From an uncultured Bacteroidales bacterium (GTDB lineage: Bacteria > Bacteroidota > Bacteroidia > Bacteroidales > Bacteroidaceae), in contig CADBXL010000014.1 in NCBI GenBank assembly GCA_902798615.1, positions 1-52,037 of the forward strand: a DNA stretch of 52,037 nt, given 5' to 3'. The notes under the pieces were generated by a model, which saw only the letters and a list, made by a program, of their open reading frames with translations, did not search any database and was not told the DNA's origin. Shown piece by piece: positions 43,406 through 50,001 of the stretch. The stretch's first letter is position 1. Each line of letters starts with the position of its first letter. The position numbers and the translations under genes are program-made.

Positions 43406-45259
43406 ATGGCTAATAACAAAGAGAAACTCTTTACCGAGTTTTCTGCGCCTACCACCCAGGAGTGGCTTGACAAAATCGAGGTTGACCTCAAGGGTGCGGA
43501 TTTCCAGAAACGCTTGGTATGGAAGACAAATGAAGGCTTTAGTGTGCAGCCTTTCTACCGCCGTGAGGACGTAGAGAAATTGCAGACTCCTAATGCCATG
43601 CCAGACGAATTCCCATTCGTTCGTGGAAACAAGAAAGACAACAATTTGTGGTATGTACGTCAGGAAATCGACGCTTCTGATGCCAAGGCTGCCAATGCAA
43701 AGGCTCTCGACATTCTGAACAAGGGTATCGACTCCCTTTCTTTTACAATCCCAGGTGATTCTGTAAGTGCTGATTTCATCGAGCAGTTGCTTGACGGCAT
43801 TCTCTGTGATGTCGTGGAGGTGAATTTCAACACCTGCAAGCGTCATTCCGTGGAACTTGCCCAGATTCTTGTTGCATATTTCGAAAAGAAGGGATATAAT
43901 AAGGAGAAGGTAGTAGGTTCTATCGATTGGGATCCTATTGAGAAGATCGTGGTTGACGGAAAGGATGTGCAGCCTGTATTGAAGTTTGCTCCTGCCCTTA
44001 TCGAGACTTTCAAGGAATACCCTAATTTCCGTTGTATCTCCGTAAACTCAGTATCGCTCAACAATTCAGGTGCCTATATCGTTCAAGAACTCGGCTATGC
44101 CCTTGCTTGGGGTAACGAGTATCTTCAGCAGTTGGTTGATGCCGGTGTTGAGCCTACTCTTGCAGCAAGCAAGATTAAGTTCAACATGGGCATATCAGAG
44201 AACTATTTCATGGAGATTGCAAAGTTCCGTGCTGCCCGTATGCTATGGGCTCAGATCGTCAAGCTGTATGAGCCAAAGTGTGATTGCGCTTGTAAGATGT
44301 GCGTGAATGCTGTTACCACATCTTATAATATGACGGTCTTTGATGCCTATGTGAATATGCTGCGCTCACAGACAGAGACAATGTCGGCTGCTATTGCGGG
44401 TGTTCATTCAATCGTGGTAACTCCATTCGATGCTGTCTATGAGACTCCAAATGATTTCTCTGAGCGTATAGCACGCAATCAGCAGTTGCTTTTGAAGGAA
44501 GAGTGTCATTTCGATAAGGTTGTTGATCCTGCTTCCGGTTCTTATTATATAGAGGAGCTGACCACTTCGCTTGCTGCTGAGGGTTGGAAGATATTCCTGA
44601 AGGTTGAGGAAGAGGGCGGTTTCCTTGCTGCTGCTCTTGCCGGAACTATTCAGGATGACATCAACGCAACCAACGAGAAGCGCCATTTGCATGCTGCTCA
44701 GCGTCGTGAGTTCATCCTTGGTACTAACCAGTTCCCTAACTTTACCGAGAAATCAGAGGGCAAGCAGCCTATTGGAGGTTGTAAGGACTCTTGCGGTCAT
44801 GAGGCAGGAAGCATCAAGAGCATTAATGCCACACGTCTTGCTGCTGACTTTGAGAACCTCCGTCTTGCTACAGAGAAGGCAAAAAAACAGCCTATTGCAT
44901 TCATGCTTACTATTGGTAATCTTGTTTGGCGTCAGGCACGTGCACAGTTCTCTTGCAACTTCCTTGCTGCTGCCGGATATAAGGTTATCGATAATCTCGG
45001 CTTTGCAACCGTTGAGGAAGGTGTTGCTGCTGCCAAGGAGGCAGGTGCTGATATCATCGTTCTCTGTTCTTCTGATGATGAGTATGCTGAATATGCTATT
45101 CCTGCATATCAGGCAACGGGTGATTCGGCAATGTTCGTAGTTGCAGGTGCTCCAGCTTGTTCTGAGGACTTGAAGGCTGCCGGCATTGAGTATTTCATCC
45201 ATGTGAAGGTAAATCAGCTAGAGACCCTGAAACTGTTTAATCAGAAACTCGGTATTTAG
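43406..45259 (+). CDS. mutA: Methylmalonyl-CoA mutase small (beta) subunit
   Basis: The 617-residue protein is the non-catalytic partner of MutB. It has the degenerate mutase barrel (YSAFxxPTTQEWLDKIEVDLKGADFQKRLVWKTNEGFSVQPFY-type N-terminus; FAARIARNQQ-like block SERIARNQQLLLKEECHFDKVVDPASGSYYIE) and a C-terminal cobalamin-domain relative that lacks the DxHxxG ligand motif, as expected for the small subunit. The pair interconverts succinyl-CoA and methylmalonyl-CoA in the succinate to propionate route. It lies 223 bp before mutB, with an inverted-repeat element between them. Confidence 0.95.
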   Translation: MANNKEKLFTEFSAPTTQEWLDKIEVDLKGADFQKRLVWKTNEGFSVQPFYRREDVEKLQTPNAMPDEFPFVRGNKKDNNLWYVRQEIDASDAKAANAKALDILNKGIDSLSFTIPGDSVSADFIEQLLDGILCDVVEVNFNTCKRHSVELAQILVAYFEKKGYNKEKVVGSIDWDPIEKIVVDGKDVQPVLKFAPALIETFKEYPNFRCISVNSVSLNNSGAYIVQELGYALAWGNEYLQQLVDAGVEPTLAASKIKFNMGISENYFMEIAKFRAARMLWAQIVKLYEPKCDCACKMCVNAVTTSYNMTVFDAYVNMLRSQTETMSAAIAGVHSIVVTPFDAVYETPNDFSERIARNQQLLLKEECHFDKVVDPASGSYYIEELTTSLAAEGWKIFLKVEEEGGFLAAALAGTIQDDINATNEKRHLHAAQRREFILGTNQFPNFTEKSEGKQPIGGCKDSCGHEAGSIKSINATRLAADFENLRLATEKAKKQPIAFMLTIGNLVWRQARAQFSCNFLAAAGYKVIDNLGFATVEEGVAAAKEAGADIIVLCSSDDEYAEYAIPAYQATGDSAMFVVAGAPACSEDLKAAGIEYFIHVKVNQLETLKLFNQKLGI

Positions 45260-45307
45260 TATTAATAAACGTAAAGTTGTAGAGTGCTCGAAAGTAAATG
45301 ATTTTTT

Positions 45308-45428
45308 GGAAAGTAAATTAGAAGTAAATTAAATCAGTAAATGATAGTGAACAATTCATTGCTGAAATAGTTTCAATAATAATTTCCTGAATTAATTTAC
45401 TGACAAAATTTACTTATAATTTACTTTC
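45308..45428. repeat. Period-7 inverted-repeat element between mutA and mutB
   Basis: The left arm 45308-45342 is identical over 35 bp to 14112-14146; the right arm 45395-45428 is an imperfect inverse. The following CTTCGCGCAAGCG (45434-45446) matches, inverted, the bases before the 14112 copy. Confidence 0.8.
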
Positions 45429-45482
45429 AGATCTTCGCGCAAGCGAATTTACTTAGCGTCTTTGCGTTCTAAATCTATTATT

Positions 45483-47648
45483 ATGGCAAGAAAAAATTTC
45501 AAAGACATAAATATTTCTGCTGGTATCGAGAAAAAGAACGGTATTTCTTGGCAGAAAGAGAATGGCATCAACTACAACTGGAAGACTCCAGAGCAGATTG
45601 ATGTTAAACCCGTATATACCAAGGAGGATCTTGAGGGCATGGAGCATCTTGACTTCACAGCCGGCATACCGCCATTCCTCCGTGGTCCTTATTCAATGAT
45701 GTATCCTTTCCGTCCTTGGACAATCCGTCAGTATGCCGGATTCTCTACGGCTGAGGAGAGTAACGCATTCTATCGTCGTAACCTTGCTGCCGGACAGAAA
45801 GGTCTGTCTGTGGCATTCGACCTCCCTACGCATCGTGGCTATGATCCTGACAATATGCGTGTGATAGGTGATGTTGGTAAGGCTGGCGTGTCTATCTGTT
45901 CTGTAGAGAACATGAAGGTGCTCTTCGACGGAATCCCATTGAATAAGATGTCTGTATCTATGACTATGAACGGTGGTGTATTGCCTATCATGGCATTCTA
46001 TATCGTTGCAGGTCTTGAGCAGGGGGCAAAGCTTGAGGAGATGGCTGGTACTATCCAGAATGATATCCTCAAGGAGTTCATGGTGCGTAACACATACATC
46101 TACCCACCATCATTCTCTATGAAGATTATCGCTGACATCTTCGAATTCACATCACAGAAGATGCCTAAGTTCAATAGCATCTCTATCTCTGGCTATCACA
46201 TGCAAGAGGCTGGAGCAACAGCCGATATCGAGCTTGCCTATACGCTTGCCGACGGTATGGACTATCTCCGCGCAGGTATCAATGCCGGTATTGATATCGA
46301 TGCATTTGCCCCTCGTCTGTCTTTCTTCTGGGCTATTGGCGTGAACCACTTCATGGAGATTGCAAAGATGCGTGCCGGTCGTCTGCTTTGGGCAAAGATT
46401 GTGAAGAGTTTCGGGGCAAAGAATCCGAAGTCAATGGCTCTTCGTACTCACTCTCAGACATCTGGATGGTCGCTCACAGAGCAGGACCCATTCAATAATG
46501 TCGGTCGTACCTGTATTGAGGCTATGGCTGCTGTCCTCGGACATACTCAGTCGCTTCATACCAACTCCCTTGATGAGGCTATCGCTCTTCCTACCGATTT
46601 CTCTGCACGTATAGCCCGTAATACCCAGATCTACATCCAGAACGAGACAAAGGTATGTAAGGAGATCGACCCTTGGGCAGGTTCCTACTATGTAGAGACT
46701 CTTACCAACGAACTCGTTCACAAGGCTTGGGAGCACATTCAGGAGATTGAGAAGCTTGGCGGTATGGCTAAGGCTATCGAGACAGGTGTGCCTAAGATGC
46801 GTATTGAGGAGGCTGCTGCTCGTACTCAGGCTCGTATTGACTCTGGCGTTCAGACAATCGTGGGAACTAACAAGTACCGTCTTGCGCACGAGGATCCTAT
46901 TGATATCCTTGAGGTTGACAATACCGCTGTTCGTCTTCAGCAGGAGGCAGCCCTCAAGAAACTGAAGGCTGAGCGTGATGAGGAGGCGTGCCAGAAGGCA
47001 CTTGCAGCCATCACAGCTTGTGTACAGGAGTTTGCTGATGGCAAGAAGTCGGAGAACAACCTCCTTGCTCTTGCTGTAGAGGCAGCAAAGGTTCGTTGTA
47101 CATTGGGTGAGATATCAGACGCTTGCGAGAAAGTCGTAGGTCGTTATAAGGCAGTAATCAGAACAATTTCAGGCGTGTATAGTTCAGAATCAAAGAATGA
47201 CAGCGACTTCGAGAAGGCTTGTGAGCTTACTGAGAAGTTTGCGAAGTTAGAAGGTCGTCGTCCGCGTATCTTCATAGCTAAGATGGGACAGGACGGTCAT
47301 GACCGTGGTGCTAAGGTTGTTGCAACAGGCTATGCCGATTGCGGTTTCGACGTTGATATGGGACCTCTGTTCCAGACTCCAGAGGAGGCTGCTCGTGAGG
47401 CTGTAGAGAACGACGTGCATATCGTTGGTGTCAGCTCGCTTGCTGCTGGTCACAAGACTCTCGTTCCTGCTCTTATCAAGGAGTTGCAGAAGATGGGACG
47501 TGACGATATCATGGTTATCGCAGGTGGCGTAATCCCTGCACAGGACTATGACTTCCTCTACAAGGCTGGCGTTGCCGCTATCTTCGGTCCTGGTACCTCA
47601 GTAGCCAAGGCTGCCGTTGAGATGATGAAGATCCTGTTGGATGAATAG
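45483..47648 (+). CDS. mutB: Methylmalonyl-CoA mutase large (alpha) subunit
   Basis: The 721-residue adenosylcobalamin enzyme carries out the carbon-skeleton rearrangement between succinyl-CoA and (R)-methylmalonyl-CoA. The barrel has [28 protein letters not shown] and the substrate block [19 protein letters not shown]; the C-terminal B12 domain has the ligand motif DGHDRG with H606, then [23 protein letters not shown] 45483 is used; the frame is open to a TTG at 45462 in repeat DNA. With mutA and the Na+-pumping decarboxylase this makes propionate and conserves energy as Na+ gradient. A strong terminator follows. Confidence 0.97.
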   Translation: MARKNFKDINISAGIEKKNGISWQKENGINYNWKTPEQIDVKPVYTKEDLEGMEHLDFTAGIPPFLRGPYSMMYPFRPWTIRQYAGFSTAEESNAFYRRNLAAGQKGLSVAFDLPTHRGYDPDNMRVIGDVGKAGVSICSVENMKVLFDGIPLNKMSVSMTMNGGVLPIMAFYIVAGLEQGAKLEEMAGTIQNDILKEFMVRNTYIYPPSFSMKIIADIFEFTSQKMPKFNSISISGYHMQEAGATADIELAYTLADGMDYLRAGINAGIDIDAFAPRLSFFWAIGVNHFMEIAKMRAGRLLWAKIVKSFGAKNPKSMALRTHSQTSGWSLTEQDPFNNVGRTCIEAMAAVLGHTQSLHTNSLDEAIALPTDFSARIARNTQIYIQNETKVCKEIDPWAGSYYVETLTNELVHKAWEHIQEIEKLGGMAKAIETGVPKMRIEEAAARTQARIDSGVQTIVGTNKYRLAHEDPIDILEVDNTAVRLQQEAALKKLKAERDEEACQKALAAITACVQEFADGKKSENNLLALAVEAAKVRCTLGEISDACEKVVGRYKAVIRTISGVYSSESKNDSDFEKACELTEKFAKLEGRRPRIFIAKMGQDGHDRGAKVVATGYADCGFDVDMGPLFQTPEEAAREAVENDVHIVGVSSLAAGHKTLVPALIKELQKMGRDDIMVIAGGVIPAQDYDFLYKAGVAAIFGPGTSVAKAAVEMMKILLDE

Positions 47649-47687
47649 CCCCCCATCCCCCCCAAGGGGGAGAGATTTTATATAGTA

Positions 47688-47729
47688 ATGCCGCTCAAAG
47701 GTTCTATCTCAGAATGCTTTGAGCGGCAT
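47688..47729 (+). terminator. mutB terminator
   Basis: ATGCCGCTCAAAG pairs perfectly with CTTTGAGCGGCAT around a 16-nt loop and is followed by TTTGG. A short C/G-rich repeat (47648-47672) precedes it. Confidence 0.8.
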
Positions 47730-47765
47730 TTGGCTTATGTATAGTCAAGTTCTACAATTATGAAA

Positions 47766-48004
47766 TTGCCTGGAAGGCAACACCATGAGTAACCTCGTAC
47801 ATACGAGTGAAACGAGGATGTGCGGGGATAAAACACATATTCATTATACTGCCTGGAGGGCAGTACCTCGCGAAAGGTCATATGTGAAATCAAATCAGGT
47901 ACAGCCTTCCAGGCTGGTAAGGATAACGACCGTTTTCAATCCGAGGGCATCCTCTCCTTCGTCTAGTATGTCCCTCGGTTACTCATAGTATAGCCTTCCA
48001 GGCT
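47766..48004. repeat. Six-hairpin dispersed element, copy B
   Basis: The same six hairpins as copy A occur in the same order: 47766-47780 (loop TGGAA), 47793-47827, 47848-47864 (loop TGGAG), 47902-47916 (loop TTCCA), 47941-47978 and 47992-48004 (loop TTCCA). Spacers between hairpins differ from copy A in both length and sequence, while hairpin arms differ mostly in ways that keep pairing (TTGCC/GGCAA here against TGTC/GACA in copy A). Confidence 0.82.
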
Positions 48005-48155
48005 GCTTGATATATAATTTCAGAATACTTATATCCAAAGATAAGTCTATGTGTCTAATGAGCGATATGGATTAAAAATGTAACTTTTAGATTGCATTTT
48101 TTTGCGTAAAATACGTTTTTTACTATATTGATAGCATATTTTGGGCTTTTTCTTC

Positions 48156-48183
48156 TTTGTTTTCAAAGGAATTTAGTACTTTT
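48156..48183 (+). promoter_or_regulatory. Possible promoter for the structured RNA
   Basis: TTTG (48156-48159) and TACTTTT (48177-48183) are 17 bp apart. The -7 box deviates from consensus at its last base. Confidence 0.4.
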
Positions 48184-48189
48184 ACATCG

Positions 48190-48490
48190 TCTAATGCTAA
48201 AATATCTATATTAGACACGACATAATGAAAAAGCGTCATCGATGCTTTGTCTATTGGCTGATAGAACCTAGGAAATTCCATCAGAGAAGTCAATGACAAT
48301 GTCAGAAGTGAATGCTACGGGTATGCTACAACTATATCCCGGGGTGTGTTGCGAGGGTTTATTACCCTCACGCACACTTTTCCCGGATACGTACAAATAC
48401 CGACGTAGGCAGACACTCTACTCGTCAACTTCTCAGGCTTTCCTAGGGCCGTATCAGCAGACGGGTTGAAGTGGAAGCCTGCGTTTTTTT
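48190..48490 (+). ncRNA. Candidate structured non-coding RNA with intrinsic terminator
   Basis: No reading frame of note covers this stretch, yet it is dense in nested pairing. A long rod is formed by CTACGGGTAT (48315) with ATACCGACGTAG (to 48408), inside it TATCCCGGG (48335) with CCCGGATA (to 48389), and inside that GTGTGTTGCGAGGG with CCCTCACGCACAC around TTTATTA. The 3' end is AGGCTTTCC (48435) paired with GGAAGCCT (to 48480), enclosing CCGTATCAGCAGACGG, followed by seven T residues. A rod with internal bulges, a promoter and a terminator resembles 6S RNA or the Bacteroidales-1 motif, but I cannot confirm either. The 5' end is uncertain. Confidence 0.55.
48435..48490 (+). terminator. Intrinsic terminator of the candidate RNA
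   Basis: AGGCTTTCC pairs with GGAAGCCT with one bulged base, and GCG then seven T residues follow. Confidence 0.75.
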
Positions 48491-48560
48491 GTTATGTTGT
48501 ATGATTAACCTAATAACTAATGCCTAATAGGGCTTCTAAGGGCAAATAATACATATAATT

Positions 48561-49118
48561 ATGAAGAAGATATTATCAATAATGTTTTATTTGCTAGTTA
48601 CTGCAAATCTATTTTCACAAATAAAAATAGACAAAGTAGAAGAGGATGGCAGTCGTATTATAATCTCTAATAACTCCAACATTTATACAGGATGGACTAA
48701 TGCTGCAGCAATAAACTTGTCATACCTACTTACTGCCAGTGGTTTAGAGAACTATCAAATAACTCTTTGTCTAAATGAGGGGAAAATGCAATTTGAAAAA
48801 GGAAGGAAACTTCTTCTTAAGTTCAAAGATAATACTATGATGGAACTCGTTAATTGTGAGCGTATAGGTCCTGCTGATTACCAATATCAGGTTACGAATA
48901 TTGGGACAAATTATTACACTTTTCCTAAATTTAATGTATCAGAGGAAGAACTTCATAAAATTATCAATGGCGAAGTTGTGAAAATACGAATAGAAAATGA
49001 TATAGAGTTTTTTGATAGGGATATAAAAAAGAACAAGTTTTCAAATGGATTAAAGAAAGCTTTTGATGCGATCAATTCTCGCAAAACAGTTAAGAATGAT
49101 GTTTATGAAGGTTTCTAA
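48561..49118 (+). CDS. Small exported protein of unknown function
   Basis: The 185-residue protein starts with a signal peptide (MKKILSIMFYLLVTANLFSQ). The mature part is beta-rich in the first 90 residues (RIIISNNSNIYTGW, YQITLCLNEGKMQF, KLLLKFKDNTMMELVNCERIG) and more helical and charged later (SEEELHKIINGEVVKIRIE, KKNKFSNGLKKAFDAINS). I recognise no family. Codon use is distinctly AT-rich (many AAA, ATA, AAT codons) compared with mutB, hinting at later acquisition. The candidate RNA lies directly upstream. Confidence 0.65.
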   Translation: MKKILSIMFYLLVTANLFSQIKIDKVEEDGSRIIISNNSNIYTGWTNAAAINLSYLLTASGLENYQITLCLNEGKMQFEKGRKLLLKFKDNTMMELVNCERIGPADYQYQVTNIGTNYYTFPKFNVSEEELHKIINGEVVKIRIENDIEFFDRDIKKNKFSNGLKKAFDAINSRKTVKNDVYEGF

Positions 49119-49158
49119 TTAGTCGCTATTTCTTTGTTTGTCCTTCGACTATAGCACC

Positions 49159-49252
49159 TCCCTTCTTCCTCCCTTGCAAGTCCTATGTAATTCCCATGAT
49201 CCTATAGTTATAGAGAACGGACTTACAACGGATTTGTAACGGAGGTGGAACG
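49159..49252. repeat. 11-bp phased tandem array (locus 6)
   Basis: CG steps begin at 49218, 49229, 49240 and 49251 (units like ACGGACTTACA). To the left, TCC occurs at 49159, 49170, 49181 and 49192, also 11 bp apart, in units of the type TCCTATGTAAT. The two blocks are not in the same phase. Confidence 0.8.
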
Positions 49253-49311
49253 GTATTAGAGTAGAGGCAAGAAAAAGGTGTAAATGGAAAAAATAAAAAG
49301 TTTTTAGAGCG

Positions 49312-49560
49312 AGTATTACACCTTTTGATATTGTGTGTAATATTTTTGTTGATTATCAGAGCGTTAGATGTGGTGTAATACCCTTGAAAGTATTACACCA
49401 ATTTTTATGATTTGATGTAATACTGGTGTAATACTTTTGGGAGTATTACACCAGAGTAAACGGGTTGATATACAATGGTTTAATGTGCATAAATCTGCAA
49501 AGTGTAATACTCGGCTTTGAAAACTTTTTTGAAAAATAGTATTACACCAACTATTACACC
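49312..49560. repeat. Cluster of GGTGTAATACT motifs in both orientations
   Basis: AGTATTACACC or a near match occurs on the plus strand at 49312, 49389, 49442, 49538 and 49551, and the reverse form GGTGTAATACT at 49372, 49415 (worn), 49425 and 49501. Neighbouring copies form hairpins; TGGTGTAATACT at 49424 and AGTATTACACCA (to 49453) make a perfect 12-bp stem with loop TTTGGG. Confidence 0.85.
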
Positions 49561-49627
49561 CATAGTTGAGTTTGTCATTACTTTGCAGATCTTCCATTAT
49601 GCCATTACTGTTTCAAGGCTATTTCTT

Positions 49628-49695
49628 CGTTCTTGGAACGAACAAATAGCGAAGGCAGAACGAAGGCAGAGCGAAGGATGAACGAACAACCATCG
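49628..49695. repeat. 11-bp phased tandem array (locus 7)
   Basis: CG steps begin at 49628, 49639, 49650, 49661, 49672, 49683 and 49694, seven in a row at exactly 11 bp. Units are variants of AACGAAGGCAG. Confidence 0.9.
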
Positions 49696-49762
49696 TAGAA
49701 ATAATGAAATACAACAGCAAACTGTTTGGTTTTTAGACAGTAAATTGATAAGAATTATAATA

Positions 49763-49850
49763 GGGAAACGGATTTATCTGATTTATCTGAAAAAAAACGC
49801 GAAAATATTACTGCGCCAGCTATCAGAAAAATCAGATAAATCCGTTTCCC
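49763..49850. repeat. Palindromic element with 28-bp arms
   Basis: The 28 bases at 49763-49790 (GGGAAACGGATTTATCTGAT...) match the reverse complement of 49823-49850 at 27 positions. The loop contains ACTGCGCCAGCTAT, the inverse of the loop word in the 14172-14247 copy. It can act as a terminator for either flanking gene. Confidence 0.88.
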
Positions 49851-49869
49851 TTTTTTCCTTTCTTAAAAG

Positions 49870-49983
49870 CTATTTCTTCTTTTTCTTCTCTGGAGCTATG
49901 AGAGACTCAAGAGGGAGGTGGTCAGGAATGAATATTAGGAGGTTTTTCCGTGAATTTCTTAAGTCTGAGCAAGTAAAAAACAT
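49870..49983 (-). CDS. Possible 37-residue small protein behind the BspA-like gene
   Basis: An ATG at 49983, 18 bp after the stop of the BspA-like gene on the same strand, opens a frame of 37 codons that ends in five lysines (APEKKKKK). An in-frame stop lies two codons before the ATG, so it is not simply a continuation. It might be a small protein translated from the same message, or the dead end of a lost gene. Length alone does not prove coding, and I recognise no family. Confidence 0.25.
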   Translation of the reverse strand: MFFTCSDLRNSRKNLLIFIPDHLPLESLIAPEKKKKK

Positions 49984-50001
49984 GTCGACTTATTTCCTTT
50001 T

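Noticed and set aside
48190-48490. tmRNA or RNase P RNA
   Set aside because: No tRNA-like ends, no tag frame and no RNase P core words were found.
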